From Planctomycetota bacterium (GTDB lineage: Bacteria; Planctomycetota; UBA8742; UBA2392): DNA of 46,049 nt. How positions within the stretch are numbered: position 1 is the first letter of the stretch; each line of letters starts with the position of its first letter. The position numbers were made by a program, and so were the translations under genes. The notes under the pieces are model-generated. The model saw nothing but the letters and a program-made list of their open reading frames with translations, made no database searches and was not told where the DNA came from. The stretch covers positions 1 through 46,049 of the forward strand of contig JADZFR010000034.1 in NCBI GenBank assembly GCA_020849795.1. Direction: 5' to 3'. Positions 8,700 to 17,256 of this stretch are shown in pieces.

Positions 8700-8728
8700 A
8701 GTTTAGCGTGGGCTAATCAGCCTCGCAA
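8700..8728 (-). promoter_or_regulatory. Candidate sigma-70-type promoter for acpP
   Basis: On the minus strand TTGCGA (8723-8728) and TAAACT (8700-8705) are spaced by 17 bases, each matching four of six consensus positions. Transcription would start near 8693, giving a leader of about 75 bases. The mce gene stops at 8762, so acpP-fabF could be a separate transcription unit from the propionyl-CoA block. Confidence 0.4.
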
Positions 8729-8761
8729 GCTCCACACCCTTGGCCGGTGGTATGTCGGAAA

Positions 8762-9166
8762 TTACTTAGGGGGCTGCGAAAGCTCTGTCAAGACCCCGTG
8801 AGTCTCCTTCGGGTGAAAGAAGTTCACCAGGCATCCGCCTGCGCCGGTTTTCGGGGCCGGCCACAGGGGCTGAAAGCCCTGCCCGACCATGCGCTTGGTC
8901 TCTTGCGCGATGTCGTCGCAGGCAAAGCACAGGTGATGAATGCCCGGACCGCGCTTTTCGATGAATTTACCAACCGCACTGTCGGGCGACGTTGCTTCCA
9001 GCAACTCGATGTGTGTTCCCGGCGGAACGATCAGTTTCAGAACGCGGACCTTCTCGCCGGCGACTTCCTCAATGCCGGGCTCTGCTGCAAGGCCCAATCC
9101 CGTCTCGTAAAAGCCGCGGGCTTCTTCAATGCTGCGCACCGCGATTCCGATGTGGTCGAGCTTCAT
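8762..9166 (-). CDS. mce: Methylmalonyl-CoA epimerase
   Basis: A 134-residue VOC-fold protein that converts (S)- to (R)-methylmalonyl-CoA. It shows the family start LDHIGIAVRS, where His5 is a metal ligand, the GIHHLCF segment near residue 70 and the C-terminal Glu in GVLTELSQ. Length is typical. It lies at the end of the gene block that carries propionyl-CoA carboxylase and methylmalonyl-CoA mutase, 16 bases after an unknown gene, and so provides the linking step of the propionate to succinyl-CoA pathway. Confidence 0.94.
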   Translation of the reverse strand: MKLDHIGIAVRSIEEARGFYETGLGLAAEPGIEEVAGEKVRVLKLIVPPGTHIELLEATSPDSAVGKFIEKRGPGIHHLCFACDDIAQETKRMVGQGFQPLWPAPKTGAGGCLVNFFHPKETHGVLTELSQPPK

Positions 9167-9182
9167 GCCGGTCTAACGCCCT

Positions 9183-9746
9183 CTACAGGCCCATTGTTTC
9201 CTGCAGCACCATTGCGGCGCATGCGCCGCCAAGAACCTTGTTGATGGCGTTCATCTTGGTGATGACCTCGGCGCGAACATCGGGCGGCAGCGAAACGCGG
9301 GCTTCGTTGTTCAAAAACAACAGCAACCCATGGTAGCTGATCACGGGCAGTACGAGCTTGACGACAAATTCCTTGAGGCTCTTGTACCCGGCGGCGTTGA
9401 CCTTCGTTCGCAGGTCATTGACCAGGTTGCCGTCGTTGAGCTTCAGGTCTTTGCCGACGACCTTTTCGAGCGCGGCAACGTGCTCATGAAAGCGCGGCAA
9501 CCACACATCCAGATGCTGCTGCAGCAGCAGCGCCGCGGACTGCTTTTGCAGAATCTCGACCGCGCTGTTCATGCGGTCGTGGCGCTGGCCAATGATCAGC
9601 GCGCCGATCTGGCCGCAGATTTCCAGCAGCGCCTGGCGCTCTTTCAGCGATGTATGCGACACCGTCGGCTTGGAAACCGGGCCGTCTTTCTTGATTTTGG
9701 TTGTGGTGTTCCGCTTGCCGCGGCGTGATGTGTTGCTTGATGTCAT
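9183..9746 (-). CDS. Conserved-context protein of unknown function in the methylmalonyl-CoA block
   Basis: A 187-residue protein that I do not recognise. The first 30 residues are rich in Ser, Thr, Lys and Arg and likely disordered. The rest appears largely helical with hydrophobic helices around residues 35-55, 70-80, 120-145 and 165-185. It has no cobalamin-binding DxHxxG motif, so it is not the missing B12 subunit, and no P-loop, so it is not the MeaB chaperone. It sits 9 bases after the mutase gene and 16 bases before mce, which implies the same transcript. A role linked to the mutase or epimerase is only inferred from this placement. Confidence 0.7.
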   Translation of the reverse strand: MTSSNTSRRGKRNTTTKIKKDGPVSKPTVSHTSLKERQALLEICGQIGALIIGQRHDRMNSAVEILQKQSAALLLQQHLDVWLPRFHEHVAALEKVVGKDLKLNDGNLVNDLRTKVNAAGYKSLKEFVVKLVLPVISYHGLLLFLNNEARVSLPPDVRAEVITKMNAINKVLGGACAAMVLQETMGL

Positions 9747-9755
9747 GCGAAGTCC

Positions 9756-11420
9756 TTACCCGTCGCGGTACTCACCAAAGACGCCGCGCATGGTATCGCA
9801 GACTTCGCCCAATGTCGCCTTCGAACGCATCGCCGCGAGAATTTTCGGCATCAGGTTGGCATCGGTGCGGGCGACCTGCTGCAGCTCACGAAGTGACTTA
9901 TCCACCTCTGCGTCGTTGCGGCCTGACTTGAACTCTGCCAAACGCTTCAACTGCCTTTTGGTGGCTGACGGGTCAATTCCCTGAAGCTGCGGCTCAGCCT
10001 GGCCCGCGTCCTGGAATCGGTTCACGCCCACTACGACCTGTTCGCCACGCTCAACGGCACGTTGGTACTGCAGTGCAGCGCGGCCGATTTCGCCCTGCAT
10101 GAACTTCTGCTCGATGGCGCCCACGCTGCCGCCGCGGTCGTCCACCTTGCGAATCAGCTCAAGCGCCTTTGCCTCCAGTTCGTCGGTCAGCTGCTCGACC
10201 AGGTAGCTGCCGGCCAGGGGGTCCGGCGTGTCGGCGACACCCGATTCGTGCGCAATAATCTGCTGCGTGCGCAACGCAATGTTGACCGACTTCTCTGTCG
10301 GCAGCGCCAGCGCCTCATCAAAGCTGTTGGTGTGCAGGCTTTGCGTGCCACCCAGCACAGCCGCCAGCGCCTGCAACGCCGTGCGCACGATGTTGTTCTC
10401 GGGTTGCTGCGCCGTGAGCATGCTGCCGGCCGTCTGGGTGTGAAAGCGCAGCATCAGCGCCTTGTCGTCGGTGGCTTTGAAGCGCTCACGCATCAGGCGC
10501 GCCCAAAGGCGCCGCGCCGCGCGGAACTTCGCCACTTCTTCAAGAAGGTTGTTGTGACCGTTGAAGAAAAAACTCAGGTTCTTGCCGAAGTCGTTGACGT
10601 CCAGGCCCCGCCGCACCGCCTGCTCGACGTAGCACAGCCCGTTGCTGAGGGTGAACGCGATTTCCTGGGCCGCGGTGCTGCCGGCTTCGCGAATGTGGTA
10701 GCCGCTGATGCTGATGGCGTTGAAGTGCGGAACTTCTTTAGCGCAGAACTCGATGATGTCGGTCGTGATACGCAGGCTCGGCCGCGGCGGGTAGATGTAC
10801 GTTCCGCGAGCAACAAACTCTTTCAGCAAGTCGTTCTGCAACGTGCCGCGCAGCTTGTTCCAGGGCACGTTCTGCTTGTCGGCTTCGATCAGGTAGAACG
10901 CGAGCAGACAGGCCGCGCTCGAGTTGATGGTCATGCTGGTGCTGACCTGGTCCAGCGGTATGCCGTCGAACAGCACGGCCATGTCCGCGCTGCTGCTGAC
11001 AGGCACGCCAACCTTGCCGACTTCGCCTGCGGCCATTTCGTGGTCGCTGTCGTAGCCGATCTGGGTGGGCAGATCGAACGCGATGCTCAGGCCCGTAACA
11101 CCCTGGTTCAGCAAATAGCGATAACGCCGGTTGCTCTCGTCCGCATCAGCGAAGCCGGCGTACTGGCGCATGGTCCAGAAGCGCCCGCGATACATGCTGG
11201 GATACACGCCGCGCGTAAACGGGTACTCGCCCGGAAAGCCCTGTTGCTCGCGATAGGCCGCTTCGCCTGCATCGCTAAGTTGGCCCGGCCCGGGCACCGC
11301 CAACGGCGGCACTTCACAACCGGACGACGTTTCAAACTTCGCGCGGCGCTCGGCCACCTTGGCGACAAACGCCGCGCGCGATCCTTCGAGCCACCGGATG
11401 TAGTCTTCCTGCAGGCTCAC
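9756..11420 (-). CDS. Methylmalonyl-CoA mutase, catalytic (large) chain without B12 domain
   Basis: A 554-residue catalytic TIM-barrel chain of acyl-CoA mutases. It has the substrate-entry segment [18 protein letters not shown], with the Tyr expected for methylmalonyl-CoA rather than isobutyryl-CoA mutases, and [14 protein letters not shown] downstream. The protein stops before the cobalamin domain: no DxHxxG motif is present. A separate B12-binding subunit must therefore exist elsewhere. The start is GTG at 11420, overlapping the biotin carrier stop (GTGA), so translation is coupled. The enzyme isomerises (R)-methylmalonyl-CoA to succinyl-CoA. Confidence 0.92.
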   Translation of the reverse strand: MSLQEDYIRWLEGSRAAFVAKVAERRAKFETSSGCEVPPLAVPGPGQLSDAGEAAYREQQGFPGEYPFTRGVYPSMYRGRFWTMRQYAGFADADESNRRYRYLLNQGVTGLSIAFDLPTQIGYDSDHEMAAGEVGKVGVPVSSSADMAVLFDGIPLDQVSTSMTINSSAACLLAFYLIEADKQNVPWNKLRGTLQNDLLKEFVARGTYIYPPRPSLRITTDIIEFCAKEVPHFNAISISGYHIREAGSTAAQEIAFTLSNGLCYVEQAVRRGLDVNDFGKNLSFFFNGHNNLLEEVAKFRAARRLWARLMRERFKATDDKALMLRFHTQTAGSMLTAQQPENNIVRTALQALAAVLGGTQSLHTNSFDEALALPTEKSVNIALRTQQIIAHESGVADTPDPLAGSYLVEQLTDELEAKALELIRKVDDRGGSVGAIEQKFMQGEIGRAALQYQRAVERGEQVVVGVNRFQDAGQAEPQLQGIDPSATKRQLKRLAEFKSGRNDAEVDKSLRELQQVARTDANLMPKILAAMRSKATLGEVCDTMRGVFGEYRDG

Positions 11421-11938
11421 GACTGCTCCGGCGGGGGGCCGAGTTTCACCATCAGCGCGCCCTTTTCCAGCACGTCGTTGGGCTTGACGTGAACCGACTC
11501 CACGACGCCGTCGCGCGGGCTGCGGATGTCGTTTTCGAGCTTCATGGCATGCAGGCTCAGCAGGCTCTGGTTCTTTTTCACCGTATCGCCCACGGCCACT
11601 TTCAGCGCGACCACCATACCCGGCATCGGAGCCTTCACGTCGATCTTGCCGGCTGCGACCTTGCGCGCGGTTACCGCCGACATTCGCACATGCTCAAGCT
11701 CGCGGACTCGGGCGCTGTAGATCACGCCATCGAGCACGATGTCAGTGCTTTCCTTGCCGTGGTGATACCCGAAGCGCACAACTTCGCCGTTGAAGCGCGC
11801 AAGCTGAACCTTGTTGCGCAGCGGCGCTTCCGTGTGCACCGGAAACGTGCCGCCTGCGTGCTCAACGTACAGCCGCCCGTCATGCTGAAAAAAGCGCACG
11901 CGGTGCCGGGTACCGTCAACTTCGACTTCATACTCCAT
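11417..11938 (-). CDS. Biotin carboxyl carrier subunit of an acyl-CoA carboxylase
   Basis: A 173-residue protein with a C-terminal biotinyl domain (about residues 100-170). The biotin-accepting Lys133 lies in HAMKLEND; most carriers have Met after the Lys, here it is Leu. The PMPGMV motif precedes it. The N-terminal 95 residues form a beta-rich region comparable to the domain that joins the carboxylase halves in propionyl-CoA carboxylase alpha chains. Here it is on a separate polypeptide from the biotin carboxylase. It follows the carboxylase by 6 bases and overlaps the mutase start. Together with the carboxylase and PccB it should carboxylate propionyl-CoA, and perhaps acetyl-CoA. Confidence 0.9.
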   Translation of the reverse strand: MEYEVEVDGTRHRVRFFQHDGRLYVEHAGGTFPVHTEAPLRNKVQLARFNGEVVRFGYHHGKESTDIVLDGVIYSARVRELEHVRMSAVTARKVAAGKIDVKAPMPGMVVALKVAVGDTVKKNQSLLSLHAMKLENDIRSPRDGVVESVHVKPNDVLEKGALMVKLGPPPEQS

Positions 11939-11944
11939 GTACTT

Positions 11945-13432
11945 CTATCTCAGCTTCGGCAGTGAGCTTGAACTCCAGGGATCGAAAGAAATCTCGCCGG
12001 CTTTGCTCTGGGCAGCGCGTACCTTCAACAGCCTGCGGTATTCCATCAACGCCGCGAGCACCGCTGCGTCAGCATCGCGGCCGCGTTTGGTCAGTGCGGC
12101 CATGTGATGCTCGACCCAATGAATATCGAACTTGCCGGACTGCACGTCCGGATGGTCCAGCAGCGCCAGGTGAAACGGGATGGTCGTGGCAACGCCCACA
12201 ACCAGAAATTCGCGCAGTCCGCGCCGCGCCAGCTCCATGGCGGCATTGCGGTTGTCAGCGTGCACAATCAACTTGCCCATCAGCGAGTCGTAGTACTGGG
12301 TGACACTGTCGCCCGCGGCATAACCGGCGTCGACCCGGATGCCGTCACCATGGGGCGGCTCAAAGGCTTCGATGTAGCCCAGGCTGGGCATGAAGCCTGC
12401 AAACGGATCCTCGCTGTTGATGCGCAACTCGATGGAGTGGCCCTGCTGCTTTATGTCAGCCTGCTGCAACCCGAGCTTTTCACCGCTGGCGATGCGCAAC
12501 TGCCACGCGACAAGGTCAACGCCCGTCACCTGCTCGGTCACCGGGTGCTCTACTTGCAGGCGCGTGTTCACTTCGCAGAAATACCACTTGTCGCCGTCCA
12601 TCAGGAACTCGCATGTGCCGGCGTTCGCATAACCCGCGGCCTTGGCGATGCGGACGGCGTCTGCGCAGATGCTGGATCGCTGCTGCGGCGTCAGGCTGGG
12701 ACTCGGCGTTTCCTCCAGCAGCTTCTGGTGGCGGCGTTGCAGGCTGCACTCGCGCTCAAACAGGTGAATCGCGTTGCCGTGCTCGTCGGCCAGCAGCTGC
12801 ACCTCGATGTGCCTTGGCGTCTCAAGATACTTCTCGACCAGCAGCGCGTCGTCTCCGAAGCTGGCCTTTGCCTCGCGGGCAGCCTTGGCCAGCAGCTCAT
12901 GCAGGTCGGCCTCGCTGGCGGCCTTGTGCATGCCTTTACCACCGCCGCCGGCTGCGGGCTTGATCATCACCGGGTAGCCGATGGCGGCGACGGCCTTGAT
13001 TGTCGCGGCATCGGCTTTGCCTTCGCACTTGATCCACGGAGTGACCGGCACCCCCGCGTGCTCGGCGACGGCTTTGGCGTTGCGCTTGTCGCCCAGGCGG
13101 TCGATCGCTGCGCTGCCGGGGCCGATGAATTTGATGTCGCTGTCTTCGCAGAGTCGGGCAAATGCCGCATTCTCAGCGAGAAAGCCGTAGCCGGGGTGAA
13201 TCGCCTGCGCGCCGTGGCGCTTGGCAAGATCGACGATGGCCTGCATGTTCAGGTAGCTGTCCGATGCGGGCGAAGGGCCCAGGTAATGCGCTTCGTCGGC
13301 CAGTTGCACAAACGGCAGGTGGGCATCAGCGTCCGAGAAGACGGCCACACTCTTCACACCCAGCTTGCGGCATGCGCGAATTACGCGTACCGCGATTTCG
13401 CCGCGATTGGCAATCAGGACCTTGCTGAACAT
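11945..13432 (-). CDS. Biotin carboxylase subunit of propionyl-/acyl-CoA carboxylase
   Basis: A 495-residue biotin carboxylase that uses ATP and bicarbonate to carboxylate biotin. The N-terminus KVLIANRGEIAVRVIRA, the Gly-rich ATP loop AAGGGGKGM and the catalytic signature EVNTRLQVEHPVTE are all present. The protein ends shortly after the carboxylase C-domain, with about 40 extra residues, and has no biotinyl domain; this is supplied by the next gene. The sequence alone cannot separate AccC from a PccA-type subunit; the neighbours pccB, mutase and epimerase favour propionyl-CoA. There is no strong ribosome binding site before the ATG at 13432, and a hairpin lies 36-57 bases upstream. Confidence 0.92.
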   Translation of the reverse strand: MFSKVLIANRGEIAVRVIRACRKLGVKSVAVFSDADAHLPFVQLADEAHYLGPSPASDSYLNMQAIVDLAKRHGAQAIHPGYGFLAENAAFARLCEDSDIKFIGPGSAAIDRLGDKRNAKAVAEHAGVPVTPWIKCEGKADAATIKAVAAIGYPVMIKPAAGGGGKGMHKAASEADLHELLAKAAREAKASFGDDALLVEKYLETPRHIEVQLLADEHGNAIHLFERECSLQRRHQKLLEETPSPSLTPQQRSSICADAVRIAKAAGYANAGTCEFLMDGDKWYFCEVNTRLQVEHPVTEQVTGVDLVAWQLRIASGEKLGLQQADIKQQGHSIELRINSEDPFAGFMPSLGYIEAFEPPHGDGIRVDAGYAAGDSVTQYYDSLMGKLIVHADNRNAAMELARRGLREFLVVGVATTIPFHLALLDHPDVQSGKFDIHWVEHHMAALTKRGRDADAAVLAALMEYRRLLKVRAAQSKAGEISFDPWSSSSLPKLR

Positions 13433-13467
13433 GGCGGGACTTTAGGCAGCGCAGCAATAAATGCAAA

Positions 13468-13489
13468 GGGCGCGCCCAAAGGCGCGCCC
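13468..13489 (-). terminator. Intrinsic terminator candidate after lipoprotein gene
   Basis: A perfect 9-bp stem, GGGCGCGCC at 13468-13476 with GGCGCGCCC at 13481-13489 and a 4-base loop. On the minus strand it begins 21 bases after the lipoprotein stop and is followed by TTTGCATTTATT. It would end or attenuate the transcript ahead of the biotin carboxylase gene. Confidence 0.6.
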
Positions 13490-13509
13490 GGATGCTTGAT
13501 GCAGCAGGA

Positions 13510-14100
13510 CTAGTCTTCCTTGGGCTTCTTCGGCAGTTCCTTCTCCATGCTGACCTTGGCGCTGGCGAGGTACCACAGGCCGTTGAGGCGGTAGCACTCA
13601 ACCTTGATGCTGTCGCCGTATCCGTTCATGTAGTGGAATTCGGCTTCGCCATGGCCTTCTACTTTCAGTTGCATTTCGCGGTTTGCCAATGCCCAGCGCA
13701 TTTCGAGGCGCTTGTCGAGGTCGTCGTTGGCGTAGAGGCGGTAGTAGCCCTGGCGCAGAGCCCAGCCCTTGCCCTGGCTCATCTTCTTCCACGCGTCTTC
13801 GCCATCGATGCCGGACTTGCTCTTGGGGTCCATACCGCCATCGCCCTCAAGGCGCTTCTTGTAGTCCTTCCAGAGGTCGTACTTCTCGGTGATCCGCCAC
13901 TCCCGAATCTCGCCGAGACCGGATGTGTCCTGCCCTGAGGTGTCCGTCAGGTCAAACACGCTGTCGAAGTCCTTGGCCAGAATCTTCTTAACCGCTGCGT
14001 CCGCGATCGACTGAGGGTCAGCCGCGCCACCGCCGGCGCCACAGCCGGCCATTGCCAGTACCACAAGGCTCAACAGAGCCACCATGCAGGAGTTCTTCAT
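13510..14100 (-). CDS. Putative lipoprotein of unknown function
   Basis: A 196-residue protein with a lipoprotein signal peptide: MKN, a hydrophobic core and the lipobox MAGC, with Cys at residue 20. A short Gly/Ala linker follows. The mature part is charged, with a DUF-like helical first half and a beta-rich second half ending in Lys/Glu/Pro-rich sequence. The pattern of an N-terminal helix followed by a sheet that is typical of SnoaL/NTF2-like small lipoproteins is possible but not proven. It lies in the propionyl-CoA gene block next to a second lipoprotein gene. Its role is unknown. Confidence 0.75.
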   Translation of the reverse strand: MKNSCMVALLSLVVLAMAGCGAGGGAADPQSIADAAVKKILAKDFDSVFDLTDTSGQDTSGLGEIREWRITEKYDLWKDYKKRLEGDGGMDPKSKSGIDGEDAWKKMSQGKGWALRQGYYRLYANDDLDKRLEMRWALANREMQLKVEGHGEAEFHYMNGYGDSIKVECYRLNGLWYLASAKVSMEKELPKKPKED

Positions 14101-14148
14101 TGCCCGCCTTTCCCTATCTGAAAGAGTCCGTTTCGTTTACGTGAGCGA

Positions 14149-14775
14149 TCACTGTCCCGAAGCACGTTTTCTCGCCGCTTCAAGGGCGCGCAGCATGCTA
14201 GGGGTTACGTCAAATTTCCAGTCCCCATTGTGACGAAACCATGAATACCTTTTGGTCTCACCGTGTTTGAGGATCACCGTTGCCCGTTCGCCCTCTATTT
14301 CAATGGTTTCGATGTTGTCGCGGGCGAACAGCCGGGACTGGTTTGCAATGTTCTCGGCGGTCAATTCGGCCTCTAACCGCCACGCGTGGTAGTCCTTCGG
14401 CGTCATGTTTTCAGGGTTTTCGGGCAGAGTCTTGAGGAAAGCCTCTTTTTGGCGGCGGACTTCGGGTGAAATCATTGAGTCCGGCCCCAGCGCCGCCTTC
14501 TCAAGCGCCACAGTGGCCCTGACACCCCTGGGCCCTGTCAGTTCGGTGCGATAGTACGTTTGGGCGTCCGGGCTGAGTGCGTTCCAAAGGGCGTCGGTGT
14601 CGCGTTGTTCGCACCCGCGGCTCCAGGCCTGCATGGCGTCATACACGCCCTGCTGCTCTGGCGTAAAAGGCTCCTCAGTCTTCACACAACCGACAAGCAG
14701 CAGCACCGCGAGCAGCCCAAGGCAATTCTGGATTCTGGATCTTGGAGTTTGGCGGGATGTCCGTGTTCGCTTCAC
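14149..14775 (-). CDS. Putative lipoprotein of unknown function
   Basis: About 208 residues if translation starts at the GTG at 14775, which has GGGAAGA six bases upstream. The ATG at 14817 is an alternative and would give a 44-residue leader. The hydrophobic core ends in the lipobox LVGC. The mature region begins with an acidic helix, and a later pattern (YYRTELTG, then RATVIL) resembles small NTF2-like lipoproteins; this is a guess. The n-region of the leader is encoded by degenerate heptamer repeats at 14725-14752, which suggests that the N-terminus was reshaped by repeat insertion. It sits 61 bases downstream of the pccB stop and 48 bases before the next lipoprotein. Confidence 0.7.
   Translation of the reverse strand: MKRTRTSRQTPRSRIQNCLGLLAVLLLVGCVKTEEPFTPEQQGVYDAMQAWSRGCEQRDTDALWNALSPDAQTYYRTELTGPRGVRATVALEKAALGPDSMISPEVRRQKEAFLKTLPENPENMTPKDYHAWRLEAELTAENIANQSRLFARDNIETIEIEGERATVILKHGETKRYSWFRHNGDWKFDVTPSMLRALEAARKRASGQ
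14725..14752. repeat. Degenerate heptamer tandem repeat (four units)
   Basis: On the plus strand four consecutive 7-base units end in TGG: ATTCTGG twice, then ATCTTGG, then AGTTTGG. On the minus strand the pattern is ARNNNCC-like, the same form as the other heptamer arrays in the window. It lies in the signal-peptide region of the lipoprotein gene. Confidence 0.7.
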
Positions 14776-14836
14776 CGCAGTCTTCCCGATACAGCCGCTT
14801 TCACGCCCGCCCAGCATAGTCCGCAATCCCCAATGG

Positions 14837-16447
14837 CTACAACGGAATGTTGCCGTGCTTGCGGGGCGGATTCGTGTCGCGCTTGTGGCGCGTCACTTCC
14901 AGTGCGCGAATCAGTTTCTTGCGGGTTTCGCGCGGCTTGATCACTGCGTCAATATAGCCTCGGGCGGCTGCATCATAGGGGTTGCTGAAGCGCTCGCGGT
15001 AGTCGGCCACGAGTTCTTCGCGCCTTGCACCGGGGTCTTTGCTGGCGGCCAGCTCACGCGCGTACAGGATGTTCACGGCACCCTGCGCGCCCATTACCGC
15101 GATCTCGGCCGTCGGCCAGGCATAATTCACGTCGCTGCGGATGTGCTTGCTGCTCATGACGCAATAGGCGCCACCGTAGGCTTTGCGCGTGATCACGCAC
15201 AGCTTGGGCACGGTGGCCTCGCAGTAGGCATACAGCAGCTTGGCGCCGTGCTTGATGATTCCGCCGTGTTCCTGGTTCACGCCCGGCAGGAAGCCCGGCA
15301 CATCCTCGAACGTCACTAGCGGGATGTTGAAAGCGTCGCAGAAGCGTACAAACCGCGCGCCCTTCAGGCTGGCGCTGATGTCCAGGCACCCGGCAAGTAC
15401 TGCAGGCTGCTGCGCCACAATGCCGACGCTGTGCCCTCCAAGCCGCGCAAAACCGACAATCAGGTTCTGGGCGAAGTTCCGGTGCACTTCAAAGAAGTCG
15501 CCGTCATCCACGACGGTTTCGATCACATCGTGCATGTCGTAGGGCTTTTCCGGATGGTCGGGCACGATGCGGTCAAGGCGCTCGTCTTCGCGGTTGACGT
15601 CGTCATCGGGCTCGAGAAACGGCGGCGGCTCGAGATTGTTCTGGGGCAGGAAACTGAGCAGCTTCTTGATCGCGGCGATGCTCTCAGGCTCGGACTCGTG
15701 GCTGAACTGGCACACGCCGGAAATCTCGCCGTGCACGCTGGCGCCGCCAAGGCCTTCCATGTCGATCTCTTCATGCGTGACCGACTTGATCACCTGTGGC
15801 CCGGTCACAAACATGTGGCTGCTTCCTTCGACCATGAACACGAAGTCGGTGATCGCGGGGCTGTACACGGCGCCGCCGGCGCAGGGGCCCATGATCGCGC
15901 TGATCTGCGGTATCACTCCGCTGGCCAGCGTGTTGCGCAAAAAGATGTCGGCATAGGCGCCCAGGCTCGCCACCCCTTCCTGGATGCGCGCGCCACCGCT
16001 GTCGTTGAAGCCGATGATCGGGCAGCCGTTCTTGACCGCCAGATCCATGATCTTGACGATCTTGGCGCCATAGCGCTCGCCCAGGCTGCCGCCGAACACC
16101 GTGAAGTCCTGCGAGAACACGTACACCGGGCGCCCGTAGACCAGGCCCACGCCCGTCACGACTCCGTCGCCGAGGTACTTCTTGTCGGCGAGGCTGGGCA
16201 CGTTGTGGGTGACAAAGGTGTCGATCTCTTCGAAGCTGCCGGCGTCGCACAAAAGGTCAATGCGTTCGCGGGCCGTGAGCTTGCCCGCTTTGTGCTGCTT
16301 GTCGATGCGATCCTGCCCGCCGCCCAGGCGCGCCTCTTCGGTTTTTCGGTCCAGATGCTCAAGGGCTTCGCGCTGGGATTTCACGCCAGCCGGAAGATCC
16401 GGCCGCACACGCGAAGTAGCTTTGCCAGGCTTGTTCATGGGTTGCAT
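14837..16447 (-). CDS. pccB: Propionyl-CoA carboxylase beta chain (carboxyltransferase)
   Basis: A 536-residue acyl-CoA carboxyltransferase. The N-terminal segment [14 protein letters not shown], the first oxyanion region with [13 protein letters not shown] and the second with [10 protein letters not shown] are characteristic. The protein ends in [10 protein letters not shown], which is typical of PccB chains. It transfers CO2 from carboxybiotin to propionyl-CoA, giving (S)-methylmalonyl-CoA; acetyl-CoA is a possible second substrate. The ATG at 16447 was chosen; a second ATG at 16438 is also possible. The gene follows fabG by 24 bases, so it probably shares its transcript with the fatty-acid genes. 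Confidence 0.95.
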   Translation of the reverse strand: MQPMNKPGKATSRVRPDLPAGVKSQREALEHLDRKTEEARLGGGQDRIDKQHKAGKLTARERIDLLCDAGSFEEIDTFVTHNVPSLADKKYLGDGVVTGVGLVYGRPVYVFSQDFTVFGGSLGERYGAKIVKIMDLAVKNGCPIIGFNDSGGARIQEGVASLGAYADIFLRNTLASGVIPQISAIMGPCAGGAVYSPAITDFVFMVEGSSHMFVTGPQVIKSVTHEEIDMEGLGGASVHGEISGVCQFSHESEPESIAAIKKLLSFLPQNNLEPPPFLEPDDDVNREDERLDRIVPDHPEKPYDMHDVIETVVDDGDFFEVHRNFAQNLIVGFARLGGHSVGIVAQQPAVLAGCLDISASLKGARFVRFCDAFNIPLVTFEDVPGFLPGVNQEHGGIIKHGAKLLYAYCEATVPKLCVITRKAYGGAYCVMSSKHIRSDVNYAWPTAEIAVMGAQGAVNILYARELAASKDPGARREELVADYRERFSNPYDAAARGYIDAVIKPRETRKKLIRALEVTRHKRDTNPPRKHGNIPL

Positions 16448-16471
16448 CAAACCACGTCAGCGCAGCGGCCG

Positions 16472-17218
16472 CTAGGCCGTCATCCCACCGTCGACTACCA
16501 GCACCTGCGCCGTGACATAACCGCCGGCGTCTGATGCCAGAAACACGGCAGCATTGGCGATGTCGTCGGGCTTGCCGAAGCGCCCCAGCCTGATGCCCTT
16601 CAACGCTTCCTCTTTCACTTTGGCGTCGAGGCCGGCCGTCATGTCCGTTTCAATAAAACCGGGCGCGATCACGTTGGCAGTCACGCCGCGCCCAGCCAGC
16701 TCTTTGGCCACGGACTTGGTAAACGCGATCAGGCCGCCCTTGCTGGCTGCGTAGTTGGCCTGCCCCGCGTTGCCGACCATCCCGACCACACTGGCAATGT
16801 TGATCAGCCGCCCGGCCTTTGACTTCATAAGCGGGCGACTTGCCGCCCGCGTGATATTGAAGGCGCCGCGCAGGTTGGTGTCGAGCACCGTGTCGTAGTC
16901 ATCGTCGGAAAGGCGCATGAGCAGGTTATCGCGCGTGACACCGGCGTTGTTCACCACAATGTCCAGCCCGCCCAGCTTTTCGACAGCATGCTTGACCGCC
17001 GCGTCGCAATCGGCGCTGTTGCGCACGTCCAAACCGAACATTGCGACATCAAGCTTGTTCAGTTCCTGGCACATGGCTGCGGTCTCGACCAGCCTGTCGG
17101 CTGAAGTGGCCACAAGCGCCAGCTGCGCGCCCTGCTGTGCAAACGCCAACGCAATCGCCCGGCCGATGCCGCGCGACGCCCCGGTGATGAGTGCTTTGCG
17201 ACCGTCAAGTGCGCCCAT
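16472..17218 (-). CDS. fabG: 3-oxoacyl-[acyl-carrier-protein] reductase
   Basis: A 248-residue short-chain dehydrogenase. The NADPH-binding TGASRGIG lies at residues 12-19, NNAG at 90-93, and the catalytic Ser143, Tyr156 and Lys160 (YAASK) are all present. It reduces beta-ketoacyl-ACP in the fatty acid cycle. The ATG at 17218 gives the family's usual N-terminus and has AAGGG nearby; an ATG at 17242 would add eight residues. It lies 38 bases after fabD and 24 bases before pccB. Confidence 0.95.
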   Translation of the reverse strand: MGALDGRKALITGASRGIGRAIALAFAQQGAQLALVATSADRLVETAAMCQELNKLDVAMFGLDVRNSADCDAAVKHAVEKLGGLDIVVNNAGVTRDNLLMRLSDDDYDTVLDTNLRGAFNITRAASRPLMKSKAGRLINIASVVGMVGNAGQANYAASKGGLIAFTKSVAKELAGRGVTANVIAPGFIETDMTAGLDAKVKEEALKGIRLGRFGKPDDIANAAVFLASDAGGYVTAQVLVVDGGMTA

Positions 17219-17256
17219 GCTGGACCCTTTGTTCGTACACATTCTCTGCTTGCGCT

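Noticed and set aside
10062..11492. 476-codon plus-strand frame opposite the mutase gene
   Set aside because: Antisense shadow; no family match.
12104..13513. 469-codon plus-strand frame opposite biotin carboxylase
   Set aside because: Antisense shadow; the carboxylase signature is on minus.
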